From contig QVOM02000126.1 of assembly GCA_003586115.2 (NCBI GenBank), positions 52,805,234-52,869,233 on the forward strand: DNA of 64,000 nt. Direction: 5' to 3'. Source of the stretch: Salvator merianae (taxonomy: Eukaryota > Chordata > Lepidosauria > Squamata > Teiidae). Shown here one piece after another: positions 39,291 through 50,906 of this stretch. The notes under the pieces are model-generated. The model had not been told where the DNA came from and made no database searches. It saw only the letters and a list, made by a program, of their open reading frames with translations. Position numbers and translations under genes: made by a program. The first letter of the stretch is position 1. Every line of letters starts with the position of its first letter.

Positions 39291-39414
39291 CTGCCAGTAC
39301 TACTGGCAAGAGCAACAGTTTTTTCCAAAAGGTTTTTTGGATCCAGTCCACCAGATTGGATAGCCTCTGGATGAACATGCCGATGGACACCATAGTCAAT
39401 GGTATTCAAAGATG
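39291..39414 (-). other. Unassigned exon-like block, possible poison exon
   Basis: On the minus strand a 124-bp block is bounded by a strong acceptor (CATGTGTTTTTCAG, ending at 39415) and a donor (GGCAG then GTACCT from 39290). One frame is fully open: SLNTIDYGVHRHVHPEAIQS then GGLDPKNLLEKTVALASSTG. The codon use looks protein-like, but I do not recognise the sequence. It lies between two KLHL29 exons that join in phase 0. Spliced in that phase it would read histidine, leucine, stop, so it cannot be an ordinary KLHL29 cassette. It could be a poison exon, an exon of an overlapping transcript on the same strand, or a chance match to splice signals. Confidence 0.35.
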
Positions 39415-41289
39415 CTGAAAAACACATGGGAATGAACATGTTTAGATTGAGGCATAAATTCTATGCACCCTACAGCATGGTTTGTCAGCCAGGACAACCA
39501 AGCATTTTTAGGCCAAATTCCTCCAGGGTACAAAATCTGTACTATTCAGGAGTACTTTGAGTGGTCCAATCACTGGATCAGATATCTTGTCCCAGACCAC
39601 ACTTGTATGTCAGTGTTTGTGAAAGCATCAGAGTTCTCAGCATTCTGTTCCAGCCTGGGGCAGACACAGATAATCTTAATAGCCTAGCTGCCTCCATGGT
39701 TGCAGAGAATGGGAGATTTATGGTTAATGATTGACTCATACAGTGGTACTTGGAAGGAACTAATTAGCCTCATGTGAAACAATCCCAACACATTGCTTCC
39801 TCAACCACCTTGGCCAGAAAAGGAAGTCTGGATGAAGACGTTTAGGAAATCTTCACATGGTATGCATTGTCCTGCACCATGCAGGTCCTGTCGTGGGTTG
39901 AACTGAGTGATCCGGTCCAAGACTGGAAGAGTGGTTGGGGGTACAGGTCAAGAGCTGTCTACATTGCAGCAGTCTGGCTCAACTTTCACTCCTAGTCTCT
40001 GAAGCTGCCAGAAGGGTTTTTTTTTTAGCCTGGTGCCCACAAGCAGAGTATTTCTGGGACTGCTTTTGGGAGCCCAGAAAAATGGTGTAGGGCTTCTCCT
40101 GCCTGACCAACCAGGCCAGCCACTCAGTGCCCAATGCACATGAGTGGTGGGGTTGGTCTACTGCTAGGGGATGCTTGGGGGACCCCTTTCAAGTGGTTTT
40201 CCACTGGAGTGAGTGCTGTGGGTAAGGCACTCCCCAGTTGCCGCTGGCCTGGTCCAGCAGCTAGCGCAGATCTTGCCATAGTCACTTAATCTGTTTGGTT
40301 CCAGGAACAACTTCTTTACAATTGTGATGATGCTCCAGCCTACTCCAGATTAGAACAAAACTCTTCCGCTCACAAACCAACGTACACTTCACCAAAAAGA
40401 TGAATCGTATGAAAAAAAGACACTTATGTACCTAATGTTCATATGCTAATTTAGCAACCATCACTGCAGTGCAAAGAGAGAGACTTTTCAGAATGGTGAG
40501 GAAGAATGGGAGCAGATGACCTGTCTGTCTAAATATTGATGAGCAACTCCAACATCTTCCTATTTCTCCTCCTTAGGCTCCATATCCTTAAACTGGACTT
40601 GGACTAAGTAGCTCCTCCAGCAGAGAACATAAGCCAGTAAAGTAAGCTACCCAGACATTCTACTCCTGTAATGACTGTTGTGTAAACGCTTTAAAGGAAA
40701 TTCTCAGCAGCTTCAATTACCAAACCATCAGGACAGCAGTACTGGCATATGTTGCTTGGGATACACTCTGGCAGCACCCGCTGAAGCGCTCATGCAAAAG
40801 CTCACTCACCTTTGCTTAATTAGATTACTAGGGGAAAGTCATTTTGTTTCCTTCTCTTTGTGTGTCCTTGTGTCTCATTATGGAAACCAGGAATAATTAG
40901 AACCGTTTTTCTGTCTCAGTGTCGCTGTTTGAACCTAATGTCACTATTCTCTCAGATAATCTCCTGCTCCTGCACGTGAATTTGTCAATGCTCCGTGACA
41001 CACGGACAGCAACAGGTTACGCATAATCTCATTTTTAAAATGAAGGAGGAAAATGACAAAACATAATCTCACTAAACCTGGAAGTGGACAAAAGCTTTTA
41101 AAGAAAGAAATTATTGTAGGTCTTCTTCCTCCTCTTGTTGTTATTGTTTGTATTACAGTTGAATACAAATTTTATTTGGTTTTGCTGATTTAAGTACTTT
41201 CGAGTGATCCATTCATCCCATAGCTTACTTTTGATTGGCAACTGCTTTCTAGCTTTGTTAACTAGAATTTTGTTAAATATCTTGATACT

Positions 41290-41505
41290 TTTTTTTTAAA
41301 TTGAAGCATGGAGTTGTTGTCATTGTGTACCACTGAATTTTTGCTGACTTCTGGTTGACTGCATGGGCATCTCTAGGCAGTTTTCTTGGTAGAGATAACA
41401 GAAGTTGTTTGCCACTGCCTGCTTCTGACAAGAGGCTGGGGATTGAACCGGCAACCTTCTGCTTTCCAGGCACTTTGCTCTATCACTGAGCTACAGCCAC
41501 TCCCA
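41290..41505 (-). repeat. tRNA-derived SINE, minus strand
   Basis: On the minus strand the head reads GGCTGTAGCTCAGTGATAGA followed by GCAAAGTGCC, a clear tRNA-like A box. Later GGTTGCCGGTTCAATCCCC gives the B box. The body (CCAAGAAAACTGCCTAGAGA and beyond) runs to an A-rich end near 41290. The spacing matches a tRNA-derived SINE and not a functional tRNA, because the acceptor stem cannot close. Confidence 0.75.
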
Positions 41506-43094
41506 AAGCCTGGAGTAAGCACAGTCAAATATTCCAGCCATCTGCTGCTATGTTTCTTTCCTCTTCTTTCCGATGGTCCTTTTCTATTATAGTTTTGTTT
41601 ATATTAGTTCCATTAGTTTCCTCTGTATTTTCATTAATGTAGAACAACTGGCCCAAGGAGAATTTTGAACAATTTCAAAGAACCTCAGTCTCAGTAGATT
41701 CTGATATGAATGTTTACGTAAGATCCCAAGAAGTTGTAAATAGATATTTCATCAATTATTTACATGCAGGTGAAGACTGCGTGTTTAGGGAGATGCAAAC
41801 ATTCATTTCAGTTTGTGTTTGCAACTCATTCTGGGTTTCATGAGATCTAGGCTTGAGCTTCTGCAAAGATCACACCAACAGGGCCTTTTTTCAAGGATCC
41901 TGCCAAGCATCTGAAGTCCTGAAGGAGAAAGCTTCAACCAATCAGTTGGCACAGTTCCACTGACACCTGTGTAGAACAATTCTAATTTTTGGATTTTCAT
42001 ATGTGGCATTTACAGCCTTATTTGCTCAGTGGAAAGCCCACTGTAATCAATAAAATTACCTGTTCTGAGTCCTCTCCTCTCCTGGTATGGGACGTAGGTG
42101 TTACTCTACTAACATCCTTTTTTTTTTAATTGGTCATTGTTTTAGGGTTTTTTATTTTAATTTTTATTTAAAAAAATAAAAAAGAAATTGAACAAGGAGG
42201 TACAAAACATGAATAATGCACTAATTACAAAGTTGGTAAACAATAATAATCATAAGACAAAACAAGAACTACAAGTGCATTATCTAGTTGGATTGCACTG
42301 AGGTTGTGCAAACAGTGAAGAATTTTTGAAAGTGAAGAATTGTAGGGGCAAGCTTAGAGAACATCTGAAGGACCAGTATGATGGGATTATAGATGGACTA
42401 TATTCCAGGAGAGATTGCCAGACATACATATAAAATTGTTTCAGTATTTGTTCTTGCATGGCTCATTGGGCAGCAACACCTTTTTTATTAAATCCAACAT
42501 CAGATCAGAAGATGCTCATGCAGCAGGACTTCCTTTCCCTACAGAATTCACCCTAAATATGATCAATAGGGTTCCCCAAACTTCAAGAATTTGAATTTGG
42601 CAGAGAAATTTGGAGGAATAATGGCTAGACTCTGGTAAATTTGTGGGGTGGATCCTCTGGGGTTTTGAGAGGGTGTTAGGTGCTTGGTGTGGCTGGTTTA
42701 GCTGCTAGAGATGGTTTTTTTTTTGTAAACTAGCCTGAGCACACTGTATGAGGGCTTGCAATTGTTGTAACACAAATTAAAAATACTAATTTAGATTTTT
42801 TTAAAAAAGTAAAATAAATTAAATTGTAACAAAAAGTAAAAATAAATTTTAAAAGTTAACTAATTTAAATAAGTAGCAACAAGAAGAAAAAAAAATTAAA
42901 AGTAAAATAATTTGAATAGTAACCAACACCAACAACTCTTTCTACTACTCTCTGTTCTCAACAGCAGTTCTGCTGCCACCCTGCTATCTGTGTAGGGTGA
43001 TACCTATGTATCTTCAAAGTGACCCCTCCAAAGTTATCAGGTGCTATATTCAGAGATACCATCCAGCCATTGGCATTGCAGCCAGGGAACACAC

Positions 43095-43245
43095 ATGCTC
43101 TGGATTTGATGTTATTGTGGTCAGGGGCAGCAGGCAGGGTGCAATCAGCATGTCACTGAATTAAGAATAGCACTACAAGCATAGTGCTATTATTAATGCA
43201 CAGGGAGAAGAGGAAGTACAAGCCAACACCCTGTCATCTGGATTC
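43095..43245. repeat. Dispersed repeat shared with 13480-13660
   Basis: GGGGCAGCAGGCAG, AATAGCACTACAAGCATAGT and TTAATGCACAGGGAGAAG occur in the same order as in the copy at 13480-13660. Confidence 0.55.
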
Positions 43246-43792
43246 TGCCATGCTGGCATTCAAGGGCTCCAATGGGTGCATATGGTGGCATGGCAGCAGA
43301 CAAGCATGGGTCTGTGCAGATGCTCATTCATCCATTACATCTCATATACCATGAGCGTGCAGGGTTGTGTAGCCCCAGCATATTTTTGGTGCATTCACAG
43401 CACCATAAAAGCACAAAAGGCAGGCTGCTGTCTATGCCCATGTGAGGTGGAAATACTCATCATCACTCAGTATTTTCACAGCTTCTCTTGCATACGTCCC
43501 CCGTCTCTAACCAGACACCTATGGATGTGAAGTTTTGTAAACTGGCTTCTAAGGCTAGTGGTGAGGCTTATACATGTGGATTGTTAACTGTCACAAATAT
43601 GATTTTACTCTTTGGAAGATGCAACCAGGCTTTAGCTCTTTGTAACCGAAATGTCATGTAAAAGCAAATCCGTGATGTCTTGAGTCTTATGTTAAAACTA
43701 CGTGTCAAGGAAGGACATGTCCAGATATCTGCTCCCTCAAGATGAGGAGGTAGGAGTTGCTGCTGCCACCACCTGGCTGTTGGCAGTGCACC

Positions 43793-44087
43793 GGGAGGCA
43801 CGGTGGCGCAGAAGGCTAAGGCACTGATCTTTCACTAGGAGGATCGGATTTCAAGGCCCCTGTCTGCCGTGTAGAGGGGATGAGCGCCCTCTACCGGCCT
43901 CTAGCTCCAGTCAACCTAGCTGTTCGAAAGCAAGTAATTGCAAGTAGATAAATAGGAAGCATCACATTGTGTGATGCGGAAGATAGACAGATGTAAGCCT
44001 TCGGGCGAAAAATAACCTTGTAAGCCGCTTTGAGTCAGCTTCGGCCGAGAAAAGCAGGGTATAAAAACCAAGTTCTTCTTCTTCTTT
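43793..44087 (+). repeat. tRNA-derived SINE of squamate type, about 295 bp
   Basis: The head GGGAGGCACGGTGGCGCAGA followed by AGGCTAAGGCAC carries an A box; the B box is degraded. The middle has GCTCCAGTCAACCTAGCTG and TTCGAAAGCAAGTAATTGC then AAGTAGATAAATAGG, which I recognise as the body of a SINE found in lizards, snakes and relatives. The 3' part TTGTAAGCCGCTTTGAGTC and GGTATAAAAACC ends in a CTT microsatellite (44072-44086). This is the best taxonomic clue in the window. Confidence 0.85.
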
Positions 44088-44190
44088 AACGTGGCCACTT
44101 CCCCAGCTAGCTCACATACTGCCAGTACCTGCACATGGAAGCTGTTTTTTTTTTTTGGCATCCATGACAGCAGGTCTCTTTGTGCTTGTG

Positions 44191-44256
44191 CTGGCAGTCC
44201 CTTGATTTGGCTTGCAGTGGCAATATAGCCACTGCAGTCCAAATCAAGGGGACCAG
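44191..44256. other. Inverted repeat, about 30-bp arms, 6-nt loop
   Basis: CTGGCAGTCCCTTGATTTGG with CTTGCAGTGGC pairs with GCCACTGCAGTCCAAATCAA and GGGGACCAG, around the loop AATATA. A few mismatches are present. It is likely the core of a small palindromic transposon. Confidence 0.75.
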
Positions 44257-46017
44257 GCAACTTCAGAATAGTACAATCCTGCTTTAAAGTTAATGTGACC
44301 TATCTGTTCTCAGGGTATTTTCAAGAAGCCCCAGAGTAGGGGATTGTCTAAGCCCTTTCCTTAGTGCTGCTCCCTGCTGGCCCAAAAAACATCCTCCATG
44401 GACATCTGAATGTGACTGAAGTCACTGTAAATATTCCTGATTATGTATTTAATAAAATTAATATACCTAATTCAATTCTCAGTAGAGGGATACCAAATTC
44501 AGAATTCAACAGAAGAATAAACCTATCTGGCAAGTGTTTGAACTCAGATGTTGACTTGTTCTTCCTGCCACCTAGAAGTATCATTCAGATATTCCAGATT
44601 ATTATTATTTTAGCGTGGACTTGGAGCTTGACTTTATAGATACACAAAGTATTCTTTTCTTGTGTTCCAGAACCAAAAGACGCCATTGTGAAATTTTACA
44701 GGAAGGGTTATCATGGCAGCATTCTGAAAAGGGACAGCGTCTCTATGTTTAGTAAATAAGCATCTTTGTGACTAGGAAGCCTATTATAAACCAGCAGGAA
44801 GCTAAAACTTAAGGGGGTGGTTAAAGCAGTCACCCTCAAAAGCTGTAGCCGATGAAAGCAAACAGCTACCCATATTTTAACAGTAATTTAACTGCAAAAC
44901 AACTCCATTCTACGCACACAAAAATAAAATTAAAATCTCCTCAAAAAAAAAAAAAATGCACAAAATGAGACACACAAGCAAAGCAAATGAAGCTGCTCCT
45001 GTAAACTTAAAAGGCACCCTTCAGGAGAGAAGGAGAGCATGGAAAGCAGTGTTGAAAAACAGTCAGTGCAGCATGAAAGGGAAAAGCGGAGAAGGCAACA
45101 CTAGTAAATGACAAAGGGAGGGGAAAAAATGAAAGCCTCCTCCTAACACTTAAATTTATGAAATCACCACAGCAGGAAGCAGGAGGAAATCAACAGTCTT
45201 GAAGTATTACATTGCCTGCAGAACAACTCTGAGCCTCAGTGTTCTCCAAAGGAAAAACAAATTTAGTTTATAAAAACTGCCAGTGCTACTGTCTATGACT
45301 GAAATCACAAACACACTTGTCTTTCTTATTGGATGTCTCTATTTTACGGTGACATGCTCACAAATTATCACTTGTGCGTATTAATTGCATTACATTCACT
45401 TAATGGCGTCCCTTCATGAGCACATAGGAGTTTCTAAACCATATCTCTCCCCACTGTGCCCCCCAAACCCTAGGACAGGAGGAAGAAGAAAGGTCAATGC
45501 TCAGTGACCTTGGTCTGCATGCTAAATATCCTAGTCACTCCTTGCTACTTTCAGGTAAAACATAGAAATATTCCTGAAAAAACTCTGGAAAGCTGCTGCA
45601 AGTCAGTGGCACTGAAATAACTAAGCTAAACAGACAACCACCTGTTTCAGGGAAAGGCGACTTCTTACATCTCCACAACAGGTCAGTTGCCCTCAGTCAC
45701 AGGTAAAGAGCCTGACACAAAACTCTTTCCTAACTTTCTAAGTCCTTAAGAGCATCTAGATGGGGCACAGTCCACTGTTTTTCCAGACTCTTGCCACACA
45801 TTCTGTGTCCATCAATACTGGAATGGCACATGAAGATCTTACAGTGCTGTGGCAATGATGATTTAAGAACACAAAAGTATTGTAAAAGTGCAGATCACAG
45901 AAGAAAAGCATTTATATATACAAACATAATTATTTTAAGAACTAGAATAGAGTTTCCTTTTTATCTCTTCAAGTCTAGTTTGGCAACAGACATAGTATCA
46001 GTTAATTAGACAAGCTC

Positions 46018-48400
46018 AGGACTTCGTGGTCTTCATGACAACCATGGGACTGTCTCAGCATGTTATTGGCCCAACATATGCTGCAGGACATACTCTTGAC
46101 TTGGTCTTTGCTTCAGAGCATGAGGATGAGAATTTGTTGGTAGGTGGATTTGTAGGAAGTCCATTGTTATAGATGGATCATTTTCTGGTGAAGTTTGGGC
46201 TTATGGTATCTGTTCCTCACTGCAGGAATGAAGGACCTATTGAGGTGATCTGCCCTCAGAGACTTATAGAATCTGACAGATTCCTGATGGCTCTAGGGGA
46301 ATTTCTGGTTGACATGCCTGATACTCCTGTCAAGACTTTGGAATTGTAAAGTAAGTAGAGCTATTGACATGATTGCTCCCAAGTGCCCTCCGTGACCCCA
46401 CAGATGTTGTAAGACACCATGATTTAGTTGTGTGCAATGAAGCGGGAGGGCTGACAACTAGCATGCAAGTGATGAAAATCCCACTGCAAATCTGACCGAA
46501 CACTGATAAGAGCATGTTATTTTGCCTACCATGGCAGAGATGGTGGTGTCAAAAAAGTCTTACTTCTCCTCCTCAGAGTGGTTAAGGGGCCTTTGTCATT
46601 GAGCTATAAGGATATGTCCATGCCACCTTTGGGAGTTTGCTGTGATAAATTTGCAAGGCACAGATTCACATGGAATTGGACTCCATAGTTGAAAATGATT
46701 TAGTGGAAGTATTCAGAGCACCACCTGGTCTTATCATATTGGATCATTCAACTGTTGTGGTGTGAGGAAGTCGACAAGCTACCTATCTCCTTGATTCTTG
46801 TCCTTCGCGGTTAGATAAAAGCTAGCTGACAGGGTATGGCTGAGTGGGTCCCGGGAGTGATAAATGCCTCTTTGTGGGAGGAAGAGGTGCCAGTGGTTCT
46901 GAAAGAAGCTGTGGTATGCCCCCTTCTTAAGAGGACTTCCCTGGATCCAGAGGTATTAAATAACTACCACCCAGTGGCTAATGCCTTTTTTGACATGTGG
47001 TTACCCAGTTACAGGCTTGCTTGGATGAAACAGATTATCTAAACCCATTGCAATCTGGTTTCAGGCCGGGATTTGGCACTGAAACTGCCTTGGTTGCCTG
47101 GATGGATGACCTTTATTGGGAAAGGGATGAGGGAAATGTGATCCTGTTGGTCCTTCTTGATCTCTCAGTGGCTGGAACAGCTTTGGGAATTGGGACTCGG
47201 AGGTACTGTTTTACAGTGGTTCTGTTCCTATCTTCATGGTAGGTTGCCGAAAGTAGCAATGGGGGACTTTTTTTTTTGATGTCCTGGAAACTTTCCTGTG
47301 GAGTTGACCAAGGGTCAGGCTTGTCTCCTATACTCCTTAACATCTGTATGAAGCACTGGGAGAGGTTCATCAGGAGGTTTGAAGTGAGGTGCCATCAGTA
47401 TGCTAATAACACCACACTCTTTCACTTCATTCCTTCTGAGTCAGGGGAGGCAGTTCAGATGTTTGATCCCTGCTTTGAGGCAGTGATGGGCTGGATGTGG
47501 ATGGGCCGGATGAAACTGAATCCAGACAAGACAGAGATACTGTGTGTTATGGGGCCTCGAGTCCAGGAAGCTAAGAGGCACCCAGTTCTGGATGGGATTG
47601 TTTTGCCCCAGAAAGTACAGGTGTGTGAGCTGGAGGTACTCCTTGAATTCGTCGCTGTCATTTGAGAGCCATGTGGCAGCGACAGCCAGGAGTGTCTACC
47701 CTGTTTCATCAGCTTCAACCTTTCTTGGATAGGGATAACTTGGCCACAGTGATCCACACTCTGGTAAACTCCAGATTAGACTACTGTAATGTACTCTGCA
47801 TGGGGTTACCCTTGAAAATGGTCTGGATGCTCAAACTAGTGAGAATGCAGGAGATTGATGGCTGATGTGAGTCTCTGGCTGGATGCACATCATGCCAGTC
47901 CTGAAAGATCTGCTCTGGTTGCCTATTCACCACCAAGCCCAATTCAAAGTGTTGATTTTAACATACGAAGTCCGAAATGGCTTGGGTCCTGGTTAACTGA
48001 AGGAGCACCTTCTCCCATATAGACCTGCCTCGGTATTGAGATCTCAAGGAGAGGGCCTTCCTGTAGTTCTGCCCGCTCAGAGGTGTAGGTGGCAGGGACA
48101 CACAAGGGGGTCTTTTCTGTGGTGCCCCCCGCATTCTGGAACAGCCGGCCTCTTGAGGTTCACCAGGCATCTACATTATATGCTTTTCAACATCTGATTA
48201 AAACATATCTCGTTACCCAGGTCTTTGATGTTTAGCTTCCTCTGGGTGGTGTTCTGCCAGGGAGGGAGGGTGGGTGGGTTATACTTTAAATATATTTAAG
48301 AATGCTTTATATATTTTATTGTTTTATTATTTTGACCTGTCCTGGAATGTTTTGGTGAATGACAGGATATAAACACTGAAATAAAATAAAATAATGAGAT
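46018..48400 (+). pseudogene. Decayed L2-type LINE, about 2.4 kb, 5'-truncated
   Basis: The plus strand carries, in order, pieces of a non-LTR retrotransposon polyprotein. First, the end of the endonuclease: FMTTMGLSQHVIGPTYAAGH then TLDLVFASE near 46025-46120. Then reverse transcriptase: LNPLQSGFRPGFGTETALVA near 47040-47100, a DLSVAG block, GVDQGSGLSPILLNICMKHW near 47300 and YANNTTLFHF in place of the catalytic YADD motif. Then KLNPDKTEILCVMGPRV and VNSRLDYCNVL. A 3' untranslated tail ends at AATAAAATAAAATAATG near 48400. Many stops and frameshifts, and loss of the catalytic aspartates, make it dead. The gene carries it in the antisense direction. Confidence 0.9.
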
Positions 48401-48784
48401 AATTATTTCATTCCAACCATGGCTCTCTAAAATCCTCACTATTTATGCCCTATGTTAAAACATGAACCTCAATATTTAAGCTGCCCTTGACTGAGGCTGT
48501 GTCTCCACTTACCTGTTGGAGGTACCCCTGTGGTCTGAAGAACGTGCCTGCTCCCACCTCGCCTCTGTTTGTGGTGGCAACATGTACCTTATGACAATTA
48601 TGTCAGCCCCTTTGCTGGCACTATCTTTGGTGGAGGTGCCTTGTAGATACAGGATGCTTTTTTGCACCATGCATTGAGGCACCTCCGAAAATGGCCCCTT
48701 TGCATTCAGAAATGGAGAAGAGGAGGGCACCTTTTTCCCATGGCACTTCCTCCAACTGGTTGCCATGGAGCTGTGGCCTAAATA

Positions 48785-48855
48785 CTCTGATCCAGAAGTT
48801 AAGCAAAGTCAGGTCTTATTAATATTTGGATGGGAGACGCATTTGTTGTAGGTTA
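48785..48855 (+). repeat. 5S rRNA-like fragment, probably head of a 5S-derived SINE
   Basis: CTCTGATCCAGAAGTTAAGC, AAAGTCAGGTCTTATTAATA and TTTGGATGGGAGACGC, ending TTGTTGTAGGTT, align with the second half of vertebrate 5S rRNA (the CTCGGAAGCTAAGCAGGGTC to GGATGGGAGACC stretch). The first half is missing and several conserved bases have changed, so it is not a working 5S gene. The sequence continuing to about 48905 may be the SINE body. Confidence 0.65.
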
Positions 48856-48929
48856 CAAGGATTTGTCTATGCAGCCACCAGGAGCTGATTTTGACCCAGT
48901 GGCACCTTTTCCTTATAAAACATTTATCA

Positions 48930-49015
48930 CAATTAATTAATTAATTTGTTTGTTTGTTTATATTTCTATCCCGCTTTTCACCTGAAGGTATCAGGACAGG
49001 TCACAGTAAAATTTC
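48930..49015 (-). repeat. LINE/SINE 3' tail-like fragment, minus strand
   Basis: A run of TTAA/TTTG repeats leads to TTTATATTTCTATCCCGCTT then TTCACCTGAAGG and CAGGACAGGTCACAGTAAAA. This is the inverted form of a common reptilian retroposon 3' end. Confidence 0.6.
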
Positions 49016-49829
49016 TATAACAACAGATAAAATAGATTATCTGAAATGGTAACCATGCCTATAGTTGTATCACACTTTATTCAGGAGCTGAACTGAGACC
49101 AATAACAAATGCAGACGAGGATGGAAAGCCATTCACACGAGGAGACTGCTCGACTACTGTGTCAGTTCCTATGTCTTGGGTCGATAATGTGTGAAGTTAG
49201 TCCACTACAAATCTTAATCAGCTATGGCAACTGGCAAATTTACGTGCTGCTCCTGCAATTCTTTTAGCCCAAGGACAACGTTTTACGATCGCTGTCCTCA
49301 AAACCAGACTGTATTTATAACCCTTATCTCAATCCTTATCTCAGTTAAGGTCAACTGCATACTGAAGTAACTGTCCAGAGAAGGTAGCCCCGATAAATAT
49401 TTCTTGGCATCTGCACAGGCAGCAGAGATATAGTGAAACTTCTCTCAATATACAGAGTTTCTAAGCCAGGCGCGCTATTAGCATTCAATGCCTAGAGCTT
49501 TCCTGATGATTCTTGCTTCTTGTTATTCCTGAATGCACATCACTTATTTTTAAAAATTGCATCCCATTTTTCAAGGCACATTATCACACAATACTAATCC
49601 TTCAAGAGCTATTGCAGCCTGAGCTATTTTTAGTGAGAAACATGCAGCAAATGTGAACATTTAAAAAATTCCAATCAGATAGTGGGGATCAGATGATGAA
49701 ATTAAACAAAGTTTTGGCATAGGCTGGATTTTTCTTTGCTATTCTCTATACCATTTTGCTTTGGTGTTTAGGGGCAGAGTTGGATTTAATAGGGTGCTGA
49801 AAGTCATTCTACAATAGATTGCCTATTTA

Positions 49830-50177
<348 letters not shown>

Positions 50178-50186
50178 CTAAGAAGT

Positions 50187-50205
50187 AAAAAAAAAAAAAA
50201 AAAAA
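50187..50205. repeat. A19 homopolymer
   Basis: Nineteen consecutive A, close to the acceptor of the BACK exon (47 bases upstream in gene direction). Confidence 0.95.
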
Positions 50206-50383
50206 GCCAGGGCCCAAATCTCAGTTGAATGTAACAGGGATGATTTTAACTTATAAATTGAGTCGGTAGACTTCAAAGATTTGTAACTATTTTATTTCTA
50301 TTTGCAACTTATGATTGCAAATTAACACACAAACAAATAAAAATAAAACTGCTAAAAAAAATCTAGGGCACTCACTGCTTGAC

Positions 50384-50906
50384 TAGTGCCATTTCCACAC
50401 TTACCTTAGATAGACCGATCTAGTGAGATCAGATCAGTTGGAGCGGTTCACCAGCTGGAGTGGTCCATGTGTCTGGGAATAAGGCTATCCACATTTGGAT
50501 GGCTGTTCCAGGGCGGCCTCCATGCTAGCCCCAAAGCTTGCACAAGCTTTGGAACCTAATGGCTAGGAATGAACGTGCCTGGCCTCAGAGCCCTGGGGGA
50601 CTGATTTTGGCAGTGCACTTGTTTGTGCCACTGAAATGGGTCCCACCGGTAAACCAGAATACAGAGGCATGTACCTTCTGCACTGCTTTGTGGTCCAGTT
50701 TAGCAGCTGCTAGACTGCTGCTAGATCTTTTAAAATCTGGACTAGGTGGCCATTTTGGGCTGCTTAGTTTAGTCTTCGCTCCATCCAATGCAGACAGAGT
50801 GTACTAGCAATGAGACATGGCCTTCCTTATACCACACCAGCATGCAAAAGGGAGACCTCTGGACCTCATCCTATACTGAAGTAACGGTAAGTGTGAAAAG
50901 GCCCTA
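50384..50906. mobile_element. M5-type inverted-repeat element, about 520 bp
   Basis: The left end TAGTGCCATTTCCACACTTACC and right end GGTAAGTGTGAAAAGGCCCTA are inverted repeats with three mismatches in about 21. The interior has no coding frame. No target duplication is visible. Confidence 0.75.

Noticed and set aside
41400..41505. Possible functional tRNA gene on the minus strand
   Set aside because: A- and B-box sequences are present but the acceptor stem does not close and the sequence continues into a SINE body.
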